A stretch of DNA of 64,000 bases from Panopea generosa (taxonomy: Eukaryota; Mollusca; Bivalvia; Adapedonta; Hiatellidae), in NCBI GenBank assembly GCA_029582155.1, contig CM055901.1:22113597-22177596 (forward strand), written 5' to 3'. A program made the position numbers and the translations under genes. Below, piece after piece: positions 31,990 through 44,914 of the stretch (positions are counted from its first letter, which is position 1; the number at the start of each line of letters is the position of its first letter). The notes beneath the pieces were generated by a model. That model worked only from the letters and a program-made list of their open reading frames with translations. It was not told the origin of the DNA and did no database searches.

Positions 31990-33480
31990 TTTAATTAAGG
32001 AATCATTTCATACTCAATTCAGATCGGGGAAAACTTTGTTTATTTTATCAAGGCATTATGGCAAACTTCTATTTACAATTATTGAAGCTTTCAATTGGTA
32101 ATTTTTAAAAAAATATACTATTTGCAATTGGGAATATGACCCAATAACGACTATAAAAATGGATGAAAAAAAAACAACACTGAGACTATTTTAAATGTAG
32201 TGTTGGAGTAAGACAAGGAGAAAACGTTAATTTGGTTCATGGCATAAATTGCAATAAACATGAATTTGTTAATTCGGTTGTGGTCTTTGTCAAACTGTTC
32301 ATACTACTTTATGCTGATGACACTGTCATAGTGTCACGAGTACGCAGATGACCTTCAGAATGCTTTAAATACAAATGAAACATGTTGCAATATATGGAAA
32401 TTGACTAGCAATACTATGAAAACAAAAATAGTTATATTTAGCAGTGGTAGGCAAAGAAATTGTAACTTTGCATATAAAATCAAAAATATTGAAATTGTCA
32501 AAGATTACAAGTACCTTGGTATTTTGTCCAGCAGAAGTTGTTCTTTTCCAACAGCCAAAAAGCATATATCCGATAAAGAAAAAACAGCAATGTATTGCTT
32601 GATAAAAAGGTATTTTTATTTACCCCTTGACTTACAAATATTATTGTTTATCATAACTGTTCACGGATGTGAAATATGGGGTTATGGTAATATTGATATT
32701 ATTGAAAAGGTTCAATTGAAGTTTTTGAAATATATATTAAATCTGAAATCAAGAACATCAGACTGTATGGTATATGGAGAAACTGGTGTCAAACCCATCT
32801 CTGTTGACATAGAAACAGGAATGATTTCTTTTTGGTCTAAACTAGTTATCCCACAACAGCAAAAACTTACAAGTACGTTATAATGGTATATATCTTAGCC
32901 ATTTTAACTATATCAATCACATTCCTAGCACCCATTTTATGTGGATAAAAAATATGAAAAATATACTTATTAAACACGGTCTGAATAATGTTTGGGAATA
33001 TCTGGATTTTCCTTACCATAAGTGGCTTAATGCTACTATCAAACAGAAGTTGGCGCTGATCTATTTTTGAATGACTGGTATTCAGATGTACAAAATTCAA
33101 GCAAATGCAAAATCTAAAGACCATCTAAACATAATTTTGAAAAATATTTGATAACAACACCCACAAACATGTTATAAAGTTTAGAACACGTAATCACAGA
33201 TTGCCTGTTGAAACTGGCTGTTGGTTCGGTACCGAACTACATATGCCTAAATGTCCATTGTGCATTTCTAGTGTTTGTGATTAATATCGTTATTTATTTG
33301 AATGTCAATACTTCTGCTCCAGTAGAAAACGTCTTTTAAGAGAAATATACTAAATTCGACACAATATTAATAACTTTGATAAAGTAATGACAAAAAAACA
33401 AACATTATAGAATACAGAAAATTGTGCCAATTTATTAAAGAAATCCTTGCACAATTTAATTGATATTGGACTTATTATTG
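31990..33480 (+). pseudogene. Degraded non-LTR retrotransposon (LINE) reverse transcriptase
   Basis: Pieces of a reverse transcriptase appear in order on the plus strand: HYGKLLFTII, CSVGVRQGEN, LLYADDTVIV (YADD catalytic motif at 32,310-32,321), then after a one-base shift DDLQNALN...KTKIVIFSSG and a 160-codon open frame (32,401-32,883). That frame holds YKYLGIL, LFIITVHGCEIWGYGNIDII and CMVYGETGVKPISV. A C-terminal piece with CPLCISS and YLFECQYF follows near 33,200-33,330. Stops and frameshifts show it is dead. The style is jockey/RTE-like. A possible 3' end of the same element, with AATAAACTATTGAAACG, lies at 34,800-34,900 after an inserted repeat. Confidence 0.85.
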
Positions 33481-33679
33481 TTGTTTTTTTCGTTAAGAAA
33501 TAGATAAGAAAAAACCTGACAACTAGCCTATAGCAACATCATTGAGTTCTACTATTATGCCAGTTATATAACATAATGTTGTAATGTCTCGATTGTTTCA
33601 TTGTATATATAGTTTCAGTAAATGTAGAGTACTCTCCCATTGGCAAAACAAAACACAAACACCCAACAACAACACATTA

Positions 33680-34745
33680 CAACAAACAAGAAATGTCACT
33701 GGTAAGTGTCACATGTCCCCCAAATGGTCTGTGAAAATAACGATATATTTTATAATAGGTAGCGATGTATACCTGACATTTCAGACTACACATGCAATTT
33801 CAAGTTTTTTTACATTAAAGTGTTACCTTGACCTTTGTGTAACCATGACCTTGACATCAGATGTAAAGGTCTGGATATTTCTATAGGTAAATGCAGGTGA
33901 CACATCATCATGACATGTTCATCACTTGTGTCAAGCTATTTTAAAATCCCTCCATGTAAAACAAAGTTACAGACCAGACATGAAATAATAAACAAACTGA
34001 ACATGTGACCTTGACCTGTAATGCAAGAATTTTCCTGAGATGAATGGAAGTTAAGATAATTGAAAATGAGATATTGCAAGATTTTGTGTGAATATGCAAG
34101 CGTTCACAAAACCTCAACCAGTTGCCTTTCCTTCCCTATATAATTCCTTGCTAGTCATCCATTAAAAACACTTTAAATTTCTACATATTCATTTTATTGC
34201 AGCAATATTCTTAATAGATACACATACTTAAAAATGCACCATTCATAAGTGTCAAACTTAAAATTTTTAAACACATAAGGGGACACCCCTCATATTTTTC
34301 ACAACATGCCTTCAGAAATTTCTGGGGGAAATCCTGGGGTCTTGGTCTGATGGCGACACATCGTCGTGTCATCTTGATCAGTTGACAAAGTTACAGCCAG
34401 GATACAAATTATCAAACAAAAGTAAAAAAGTGAAAATATGACCTTGACCTTTGAAGTGAGAGTCAGAGTGTTACATAAGACACGTTGTCATGTTATGTTA
34501 ATCATTTGTAGCAGGTATTTATAACATCCATCAAAGCATGACAAAGTTACAGGCTAGACATGAAATCTCACACAGATTCAAAGTGTTGTCAAACAAACTC
34601 AAAGTGTGACCTTAACCTTTGAGGTACGGGTGTGGGTCTTACTCGCGACACGTCACCATGCTGTGTTGATCTTTTGCAGCAAGAATTAACAAAATCCATC
34701 TATGCATGGCAAAGTTACAGGCCGGACACAAAATACTGCAATTAC
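33680..34745. repeat. Tandem repeat with TGACCTTGACCTTTGA motifs
   Basis: Starts AACAAGAAATGTCACTGGTA. Repeating units hold GTGACCTTGACCTTTGA, GACACGTCACCATG and GACAAAGTTACAGGC. The same family is at 37,620-38,280. Confidence 0.8.
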
Positions 34746-34904
34746 TAGATGCCACCCAAAAAATGACTACAGTATTTTTGCAATATTCCAGTTCTGGTTA
34801 TATGTAATTAGCCTCAACTGTGCATTGTATGTAATTTTGTTATTACTCATACTGTCATGTATACCATGAATTGTGTAAATAAACTATTGAAACGAATTGA
34901 AAGT

Positions 34905-37620
34905 GTGCATACAAACTTGTGTTATACCACATGACCATCCACTACTGTTACCAGAGGTGTATGTGTCCGATTCTTAGGGAGCATTTTATTTTTACTTCAG
35001 CAGAGAAACTCAGCCTCACCCAAGGTAAAATTTTATATGAACACAGCGAATATTAATGAAAAATGTACATGACATTATGTTTATTACAGTTTATAATATA
35101 ACCACAGACATTAGAGTCTACATAATTATTTCATTCCGGTCTCACTTGTATATCACCAGGTTTGGGTTGTTTTGGTAAATTAATTGTCCCTATTGATAGT
35201 TTGCATCATTCTGTTCTGGCATCACTATATCAGGTGAGACTGCCTGCAATCATGGGTTTCTATCAAGGTGGGTCAGGTTAACTAACAACAATGGCCATTT
35301 TATGACAACAGAACAATAAAAGCCAAACTGCCCTAAACACAAATTGCTTTTGACATGCATACATGTTTTATACCACTGATTATGTCAGGAAACTGGTATG
35401 ACCTCAGTTATATGGTGGGTTTCAGTGTAAATGACAGCTCAATTTATTAATTCACACCTAGGAATGTCATCTTGCTTATAAACATCCTGCTAATATAGTA
35501 ATATAGGGATCTTTAAATGAAAAGTATGTAACAAAAATGTGACTGTCTGTTTCTCTCTCAAATTTGTTAAAGGGGACTAATCCTTTTATTAATTCAAAAT
35601 CATATATTCTCAGTTTGATGGTTTAAAGATTGTCAATTGCAATCCAGTATCACAGAAATACAATGAAAACTGCACAGATCACCAATTTTATTTCATTCAC
35701 ACAGAGATCCCACCAACTTTAATCCATTTTCACCTTTTTATTGGGTATTTTAGTATTAATTATCAATTCCACTTAGCTCAAGTATTGGTACAAATTTTAT
35801 ATTGGATCACTCAGCCTGCATAAAAGGTTCTTGTTAAGGTGTACAAAAAAATCATGATTGATAAATCAGACTTATTAAACAAATCATCAATTTATTATCG
35901 ATCAATTTTCTTGCTTTTTTACTTTTATGAAGAACAGAAACAAGCAGTATAATAAGCAAAGTCAGTAAAAATTCAAATAGACCTCAAAATGACTAGCACT
36001 GTGAGTGACTATTAAACAGAAAAGCATAAGCGAAAAACTCTGACAATGGTAAGAAGTGTTTATAAACAAATGCATTTAAAACAAAGAGTATGTTGGCTAG
36101 CACTGTGTATTGAAATGATAACCTGCAGGAGGTGCTCCAGGAGGTGCTCAAAATAAAATGTAGTGAGTGAAAAGAATATAATAATACCAGCATTGAAATC
36201 TTTACTATGTGTAGTATGTGATAAATAGAAACATCCAAATTATCAACTTTACGATGTACAGACAATGTTTTCCATGCATTTTTTGTGATTAAAACATATC
36301 AATATATCCTAAATTATCGGAGATAGAAAATAACAATGTACAAATTAAAAATTTATACGTGTCCCAAAACTTATGAGGGAAAAATTGTTATGTGTCCCAA
36401 TTCTTATTATCAAAAAAATAATTATTGTCCTGAAAAATTTATAAGGGTGTCCCAATATATCAGGTAAATACGGTATTTTGATTATACACTCATAAAAAAC
36501 ACACAAAATTTTCAGTGAAACTACTACCCGGTATCTGAACTGATTAATTCAGCATTTACACTGAAATAAGTATCCCTGTTGAAACCAATTGACCTGACTC
36601 AGAATGTCAATCAAACAAGTTGATAATCCAATTAGCAATCAATATTGTTTCCAGTTTACCATTTTCCTTAGACAAGCTAACTCTCTCTAAGTGAACACCA
36701 CAATGTATTACATTGTATTTACTTGAACAAACGCCTGGCGCCACATGGCCGTGCTTTCGCATCAGGTTAATTACTGGGGACATTCTCTGGACGACACTAA
36801 ATATTTTACTAAGATGGTAAACACTTCTTTTATGATCAGTGAATTAATTATCCCCTCCACTTACAACAATATTTAAAAACATTACAAAACTAATTTTCAT
36901 AGTCATTTTTAATATGTAGGTTGAGTCACAATATATTATTGATTTCATGTTCTTAATAGAGTAAAATATTACTCTTAATTTATCCCAATATCACACAAAG
37001 TGCGCAGCTGCAGCAGAAAAGTTTTCATGAAGTTTATCATAGTTTTCCATCAAAAGTATATATTTATTTGTGTATAAGACATTAATTATTATAATATATT
37101 CAGTTTAACCTAGTTTGTACAATGACTTAATGAATAAAATGTTTTTTCCTATAAAAATCGGACACTTTATTTCTGTTTTTTTGTTGACAAAGCTATGTCA
37201 GATATTAAGCGAGGAGAAATAAGAGCTTTTCATAGAGAATGACTATATCTTTACTTATAGATATGACATACTATTTGCCAATTTTGACACTTTCAATGAA
37301 CTGTGATCGGGTGATGGCTGAGACACTTTTGTCCCTACATTCACTCTACTTTAGTGTTTGGAATTATTTTTAGTCAAGTTAAATGTGTCTATAATGCTGA
37401 TTTACCAAAAATTATTTCAACCACTAAGTTGGTAAAAAACTACTCTGATACATTTATGAAATTTAATTGGTTGTGCTGCACCAAATTCATTTAATAAACT
37501 TATGTGAACAAAATAAAACAGATTAAAATACTTTTTCCACAAATTAATAGTCGAGTAGAAAACCTAAAGCTAAAGTCAAACAAGGCTGGCTAATTGCAAA
37601 TCGAGTATGACTTCACTTTC
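34905..37620. other. Stretch without recognised genes
   Basis: AT-rich sequence with no convincing exon. Near 36,355-36,470 'gtgtccca' phrases and CAGGTAAATACGGTA look like a transposon end. A 90-codon minus frame at 35,993-36,265 shows no domain. Confidence 0.5.
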
Positions 37621-38280
37621 AACAAGGAATGTCACTGTTAAGTGTCACGTGCCCCCCAAATGGTCTGTGAAAATAAAAATATATAATATGTTATGTTGAT
37701 CATTTGTAGCAAGTATCAACAAAATCCATCAATGCATGACAAAGTTACAGGCCGGAAACGAAATCTCACACAACCTCAAAGTGGTGTCAAACAAACTCAA
37801 ATTGTGACCTTGACCTTTGAGGTATGGGTGTGGGTCTTACTTGCGACACGTCGCCATGTTATGTTGATCATTTGTAGCAAGTATCAACAAAATCCATCTA
37901 TGCATGAGAAAGTTACAGGCCTGAAACGAAATCTCACACAAACTCAAAGTGTTGTCAAACAAACTCAAAGTGTGACTTTGACCTTTGATGTACGGGTGTG
38001 GGTCTTACTCGCGACATGTCGTTATACTATGTTGATCATTTGTAGCAAGTATCAACAAAATCCATCTATGCATGAGAAAGTTACAGGCCTGAAACGAAAT
38101 CTCACATAAACTCAAAGTGTTGTCAAACAAACTCAAAGTGTGACTTTGACCTTTGATGTACGGGTGTGGGTCTTACTCGCGACATGTCGTTATACTATGT
38201 TGATCATTTGTAGCAAGTATCAACAAAATCCATCTATGCATCGACAAAGTTACAGGCCGGAAACGAAATACCGGACGGAA
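37620..38280. repeat. Tandem repeat, same family as 33.7 kb, 168-bp units
   Basis: Starts CAACAAGGAATGTCACTG. Four close units hold ATGTTGATCATTTGTAGCAA, GTGACTTTGACCTTTGATGT and GGGTGTGGGTCTTACTCGCG. The 138- and 90-codon plus frames are by-products. It ends next to a 21-G run. Confidence 0.88.
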
Positions 38281-38300
38281 GGACAGAAGAAAAAAATTTT

Positions 38301-38321
38301 GGGGGGGGGGGGGGGGGGGGG
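38301..38321. repeat. Run of 21 guanines
   Basis: Uninterrupted G run following TTTT, at the 3' edge of the repeat block. Its length may be imprecise in the assembly. Confidence 0.9.
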
Positions 38322-38512
38322 CATAATAAAAACAAAACAAGTGGGTGGGGTAAGGCCTTTCAATTTTTACATCACCAAAGGCTCATTAAACTTCCGAAAT
38401 GGTCGTTTTTAGTTTTAATTTATGTCAGTTATACTCTTGCAAATGACAGAGTATATGTTTATTTGGTCACTGAGAAAGTTTGCAACAGAAAAAATAAATA
38501 TAAAGTACATTA

Positions 38513-38760
38513 TTAGTGCATGATTAAGAACTGGTTTTGTTTACAAATCAATGTCCGTCTCTTTCCGATAAACACCTTTGGCAGGAAACGGGGAGTCACG
38601 AAGCTTGTACGGAAACACACCAGTTTATAAGAACATCCTTTTATTCCCCTTAGTGTATTAATGAACTGGAACCAGGGCTCTTGCTTGCATTTTTGAGAAT
38701 GAGGTTGGGCCCTTGACTTTGGGAAAATCAGCGCCATATTGTTTGAAACTGGGAAAATAG
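38513..38760 (-). other. Second YY1-like start region with a 74-codon open frame
   Basis: The minus strand has CAATATGGCGCTG, the same start-like motif as at 40.55 kb, and the frame from that ATG (38,737) stays open for 74 codons to 38,513. The peptide (MALIFPKSRAQPHSQKCKQE...) has no domain I recognise. CCAAAG|GTGTTT inside it could act as a donor. It may be an alternative first exon, a small unrelated gene, or chance. Confidence 0.2.
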
Positions 38761-40383
38761 TAACAAATACCGGTAGGCTTGCATCACCATTTGTTTAATT
38801 AAACATGCTTTTATTTTTTTTTTAGTTCACAGTCCACTTTTTGTTTTATGAAACATGTTTTTTTTGTCTTCTGAAGTTCAATATTAAATTTTCTATCTTT
38901 CAATGAAATGAAAATATCAAAAGCACTCCGCAGTTGACTCTGTCTGAAGGGTTTTCCCTAGGACGTTCCATCTGTCATCCATTTATTCATGAACTCAACC
39001 CAGCAATGCTAGCACTGTGATCTATTTCTAGTTGCCTTGATCTGAGAAATGGTCGTCAAGCTTCGGTCGGGACTAAACATTTATTTAAGTGTTTCCTTCC
39101 ATGCTGACATACATGCTACACAGACTTGAAGCGTGATTGGGAGTTTAACAAATCAAGTGAGAGGTCATGTGCCAATTAATGGTAAACCTTTGTCAATAAT
39201 CGATTTTAAATCGCGTGAAAAACACACATCAAGAAATTTCTTTTGACAACATTCTATGTTGAGGCGAAGTAACCTTCAAATGCCTTGTTCTGATTGGCTT
39301 GCTTGTACATACACACCCTACTCTGAAAGGTTTGTTAAACAGTAACAGACAAAAGTTGGCAATAAAATGAACGAGGGAATCAATTAAAGGTAAAACAATC
39401 AAAACCATCAATAGTCCATGAATCCATCGTGTTAGTTATTGCTAATTAATAATGACTATTGATATAGTAGTAACATGTTACTATCGCAATGCATTGATAG
39501 TTCGATCTATCTTTACACTTCTATTTGTTTCTCTGTGCCTATATAATGTAATGCTGACTAAGCTCATGAAAATGATAGTTTTCTTGCAGACATCAATATT
39601 TATTTTTTAAAAAAAAAAAGAGAAATAAAAGAAAACTCAATAATAATGTATTATGTTAGTTAAACTATCACTTTCCTAGTCTTGTTTACTTGTTGGGAAA
39701 AATAATATAATGCTCGGCAGAGCCTCACATAATATAATTCAATACTAAACAAGCACTCATGTAAGATCCTCTTATATAATCAACGGTAACAGATACAAAC
39801 CATGCAGAAAGCTCTGATCTCGCTATTTGAGAGAAACTTTGAGTCACATTATCAACTGTATGAAAGCACTATTTTTTCGATCAGGTGAGGGTGGTAGCAC
39901 CTTCAGATTCGGGCATTAAATTGTGTTACTGTCTTAACAGAACGGTAGATGTCATAATTTGGGAATGGGCAAGAATGGGTGGGTGGGGTGGGAGACATGA
40001 ACCTGTAACTAACAGAAACAAATCATACATTGATCACCATCTTTATAAAAATAAAGTAACACAATCAAGTTCAATGCGGTTTCTAGAAACTGGGTTATTT
40101 AGCCTGTGACTTAATTACATGTTGATATGTCTGATTTAGCCAATCATATCCAATCCAAGCATTTTATGTCTTTTTAATATCTAAAACCCATTTCATCCAA
40201 ATAAGGATATATTCACTATCAACTGAATTCCAATCACTTTGAGCAATTTAAGTTATTTTGTTAGAGTTTTGCTTCACTTGCATTTCTATTTATTTAACAG
40301 GCAATAATAGTAAACCAACCTCTTGATAAACTTTCTGAAGAAATTTTTTTGACAGTTCCAGCAGCCTATTTGCTAAAGTTCAC

Positions 40384-40620
40384 CTTTAACAGCATCTCAG
40401 CGCAAGCGTATTTTCTAATGTCTCCATAACAGGCAGCGAATATACGGTTTCATCTAAACAGTTTTCTTGTTTTGAGAAACTTTTAAACGGCGAATATCAA
40501 ATAAAATCACTTTGTTTCCAAACTTTTCGAAGTTTTCAGAAATCGTTCGCCATATTGCACCGGATACTCGCTATCACGTGACTTAAACACAACCTTCGTT
40601 TCTTTCCGTCAGTTTCCGTA
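40384..40620 (-). promoter_or_regulatory. Candidate promoter and 5' non-coding exon for the minus-strand RhoGAP gene
   Basis: On the minus strand a cluster with more CpGs than its surroundings holds an E-box TCACGTGA (around 40,575) and a YY1-like CAATATGGCGAACG (around 40,550). YY1 motifs in this orientation usually sit at transcription starts. The transcript side ends at TTAAAG|GTGAAC, a usable donor (exon edge 40,384). ATGs in this stretch open only short frames, so a non-coding exon is likelier than a coding one. The link to the RhoGAP gene 14 kb downstream is inferred from strand and the absence of another minus-strand gene between them. Confidence 0.45.
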
Positions 40621-40624
40621 AATT

Positions 40625-41770
40625 TACGATACATGAGTCACTAAATGCTAAAGACTTGCTCATAACTTTTTACGTAAAAGTTTAGATTTATTTAAACATC
40701 CTGCATGCTGTTGATACAAGTTTGTGTATTCTGATATAATCGTGAATATAACAAAAGAGAACAAACATGTCAGCGAGTTAAATTAGTAAAATACTAATAA
40801 TTATGTTGATATTTAAATTTTCAATATAATTATAACAAGAGGACCAACATTGTCAAAAAATGCTAGCTAAAGAAGTCGTTTTTTTTTGATAATTCAATGA
40901 CCAAAATTCATACTTCTACTATCAAGGGCTTAAATTCATCAACAATCCGAGTCATGAGAAGACTCATATGTTACATTTCATTAAAACCCTGTAAACATAC
41001 AATTATGGTTAAGAAATGTGATTTTGTAACTGTTAATCACTCGTTAAAACTATGGTGCACAATTAGGGTCATCAATGAATATTTTGCATGTTTCAACAAC
41101 ACGCTTATTAGAATAAGCATGTTTGTAGAACACACTAATTCGAAATAGCATGTTCGAATATTCAGGTTGGGGGAGCCAGAATATTCTTTGGGTCCTGGAA
41201 GTATACATCTTCATATAATATATATATTTAGAAAATATGTTTTTACATTTGAATATTAGAAGATAAATTGAATAATAATATTCCTTAAAACAATTGAAAA
41301 GTATGTAAACGTTGAGTTAATGATGACATTTGTTGATTTTAATAGAATCATATCATTATTGATTAAGACAATATGTTCATTCTATTGAATTTGGATGAAA
41401 GATAAAGTAATACGATTCCAAGACAAACATGTAAAATATATTTACGTAGCATGATTATGGTTAGGCATGTAATTGTAATAATAATGTTTGTTTATTCAGA
41501 AAATTCCAATAGGCCATAAGACCCTTGAGGATACAAGGTGATACAGTTTATATAACAAATGATGCAATAATTACATGAAAATGTGTACAAATAAATAAAA
41601 CGCACATAAGCGCTAACATATACGTATACAAACCCACACACATACATGTACACGCATACACAAACACAATTATCATATCATTGTTTCAATGTCATATAAT
41701 CAGAACAATATTTCATGATTTTGTGTTATTTGTGCGGAGAAGGTGACATATATTTCAATCATAATTTAGT
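40625..41770. other. Stretch without recognised genes upstream of the candidate promoter
   Basis: AT-rich; the 83-codon plus frame at 40,897 has no domain. A short CA-rich piece (CATACACAAACACA) lies near 41,655. Confidence 0.5.
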
Positions 41771-41789
41771 GTTTATGAAATATTACCAA

Positions 41790-42965
41790 ATATATGCATA
41801 TACATCTTACCTGATAAAAAAAATTTAACCTGAAAAATTAAGTTAAAAAAGGGCCATAACTGTGCCAAAATGCAACCCAGAGTTATGGTTCTTGTCTCTG
41901 TGTATTCCATTGATGATGCTGAACATACATGTGAAGTTTCATTCATGTCTAATGATTGGTTGCATAGATATTTTACCTGATAAAAAACTTTAATCTGAAA
42001 AATTAAGTCCAAAAAGGACTGTAACTGTGCAACAATGCAACCCAGAGTTGTAGTTCTTGTCTCTGTGTGTTCCATCAATGATGCTGAACATACATGTAAA
42101 GTTTTATTCATGTTAAATGATTGGTTGCATAGACATCTTACCTGATAAAAAGCTTTAACATGAAACATTAAGTACAAAATGGACCGTAACTGTGCAACAA
42201 TGCAACCCAGTGTTATGGTTCTTATCTCTGTGTGTTCCCTTGATGATGCTGAACATACATGTAAAGTTTCATTCATGTCAAATGAGCGGTTGCATAGACA
42301 TCTTACCTGATTAAAAAATTTAACCTGAAAAATTAAGTCCAAAAAGGACCGTAACTGTGCAACAATGCAACCAGAGTTATGGTTCTTATCTCTGTGTGTT
42401 CCCTTGATGTTGCTGAACACACATGCAAAGTTTCATTCATGTCAAATGATTGGTTGCATAGACATCTTAACTGATAAAAACTTTAACCTGAAAAATTAAG
42501 TTAAAAAAGGGCTGTTACTGGGCCAAAATACAACCCATAGTTATGGTTCTTGTCTCTGTGTGTTCCATTGATGATTCTGGACATAAATGTGAAGTTTCAT
42601 TCATATCCAAAGAGTGGTTGCATAGATATCTTACCTGATAAAAAACTTTAACATGAAAAATTAAGTCTAAAAAGGGCTGTAACTGTGCCAAAATACAACC
42701 CATAGTTATGGTTCTTGTCTCTGTGTTCCACTGATGATGCTGAACACACATGTGAAGTTTCAATCATATCAAATGAGTGGTTGCATAGACATCTTAAGAT
42801 ACCTGATAAAAAACTTTAACATGAAAAATTAAGTAAAAAAAAGCCGTAACTGTGCCAAAATGCAACCCAGAGTTACGGTTTTTGTCTCTGTGATGCTGAA
42901 CATACATATGAAGTTTCATTCATGTTCAAAGAGTGGTTGCATAGACATCTTACCTGATAAAAAAC
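41790..42965. repeat. 186-bp-unit tandem array, about 6-7 copies
   Basis: Units hold GAAGTTTCATTCATGTC, GGTTGCATAGACATCTTACC, CTGATAAAAAACTTTAAC and ATGCAACCCAGAGTTATGGT. Minus-strand frames here (215, 82 and 97 codons) repeat the same peptide and are not genes. The array ends in GAGTGAGTACAATAGCC, the end motif of a dispersed element also seen at 44,240. Confidence 0.9.
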
Positions 42966-43539
42966 TTTAACTTGAAAAACCAACGTCAACACTGGAGTGA
43001 GTACAATAGCCCCCCTTATTCTAGAATATTTGAGCCAAAAAAAGGTGAAACAGAAGCTAGACCAGCTCAAAAAGATTGAGATACAATTGCTATTCTTACA
43101 GATCATTCTGATGGTACTACATGTACAGTGCACTTTTGATGTGATAAAGTTTCTATTAACTAACACATATATGTCTCCGTCATGCCCATCTGAGGTAAAG
43201 AGTGATTTGGGTCAACATTTAGTAACAATACCTTTTTGAATCATGGATGCGAAAAAAACATCTGAAAGAATACACTTCAAAGAAACATTTTTTCCTGTTC
43301 TTTCAAAATGATAAAAGTGGCCTGGATGGATTATTTCTTTGTATTCCAATATATTATAACTCAATATTCACCACCCTAAAGTCAACTATATTCTATCAAG
43401 AATGTTGGCAAATATCAAAATTACTTGTATTTGATAATTATACAAATACACACCAAAAGTTTGATCAATTTAGCTTGTTCAATGTCCCAAGATATTATGA
43501 TAATATAATTACTGTGTTGGTTTGGAGAGGATTGAACGA

Positions 43540-44515
43540 AAAATGCTGTAGCTAGAGTGCACACAGATCAGAGTGCACTTTTTGACCAACCAAGAGTCAT
43601 AACTCCTGCATTATCCGATTTGACCAGTATAAGTTCCAAGAACATGTCCGAGATATTGTGGTTATATAATCACTATGTTAAGCTTGGTGAGGATCAAATT
43701 AAAAAGGCAAGTGCTAGAGTGCACACAATGTCATATAGTGCAATAATTGATGTTTCATGGGACATAACTCCTGCATTGATTATCCAATTTCAACAGTTCA
43801 AGAACTTGTCTAAAAAAATGTGGTTATAAGACTACTGTGTAAGTTAGGGGAGAATAAAAACAAACAAGAGCTGTCGGAGGAACAGCATGCTCAACCATTC
43901 AAATGTTTGTCACAGAAGTACGAATTTGATTGAGATTGATGACAAATCAAAGCAAACAAGAGCTATCTAACTTACAAAATTGACAAAATTGAGTAGGTCT
44001 TATAACTGCAATATCTTGTATGAGTTTCAATCAAATACATGCAGTGACTGCCGAGTTATAAAAAGGCCCTTATTTGCAAAAAAATCTGGCATGAGTTATC
44101 CGACTTCATTAATTTAGTTGGTTTCATGACTACAAAGCCATATGTATAGTTTCAACCAAATACATTGAGTGGTTCGTGTAATATGGACTTGACGGTACTT
44201 GCACGCAAAACTTTAACCAAGGTGTGACGCCGACGCTTGGGTGAGTACAATAGCTCTCTTTATTCTCTGAATAGTCGAATTAAAATGCAGGGGTTAGAGT
44301 GTACACAAGGTCAAATACTGCACTTTGGGCCATAACTCTGACTTCAATTGTCTGATTTGGCAAGTTCAAGAACTTGTCCAAGATTTTGTTGTTATATAAT
44401 ACTATATAGCCAATGAGAAATGACTACACAACACAAAAAGTTTACAGATAGACGACAGACATCAGGCAATCAGAATAGCTCACCTTGAACTTTGCTAAGG
44501 TGAGCTAAAAACATG
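43540..44515. repeat. Dispersed bivalve-type repeats
   Basis: Repeated phrases GCTAGAGTGCACACA and CATAACTCCTGCATT. A block runs from ACAAGAGCTGTCGGAGGAAC to GAGTACAATAGCTC...GAATAGTCGAAT. A third piece ends GAATAGCTCACCTTGAACTT. Short plus frames here carry no domain. Confidence 0.7.
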
Positions 44516-44914
44516 AATTTGAAGTTTTACCAGCATCAAATCACGACTTTTAGCGATAATTCTCAAATTCTTCAATAGTTTTGCAATGGTAGAATACATT
44601 TCAGTGGAAACAAAAAAATACAACACAAGTCTGATAAGACAGCACTCAAAGAACATAAAGACAAAATATTTTATTAAATCTGTATAGCAGTTTGTGAAAA
44701 AGTAAAATCATGAAATAAAATGTAACAGACAATAGATGGTGACTGATGACTGGCTTACTGAACAGCTCAGATAAGCTAAAGGTATCAACAGGTCTATAAG
44801 GGCCTGTATGGCTCTGTTGAACAGACTGAGTGTATGTAATCAAAAAGATCAGATGTTATAGACACCATATTCTATGAAGTTATGAACGGCTATCTTTAAA
44901 AAAAAGTCTAATGA

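Noticed and set aside
32365-32565. 66-codon minus-strand frame over the plus-strand LINE
   Set aside because: A shadow of the reverse-transcriptase coding strand; the plus strand carries the YADD and other RT motifs.
37693-38412. 138- and 90-codon plus-strand frames
   Set aside because: They come from the 168-bp repeat units plus the 21-G run; the peptide repeats MLIICSKYQQNPSMH.
41773-43166. 215-, 82- and 97-codon minus-strand frames
   Set aside because: All derive from the 186-bp tandem repeat and encode the same degenerate peptide, with no domain.
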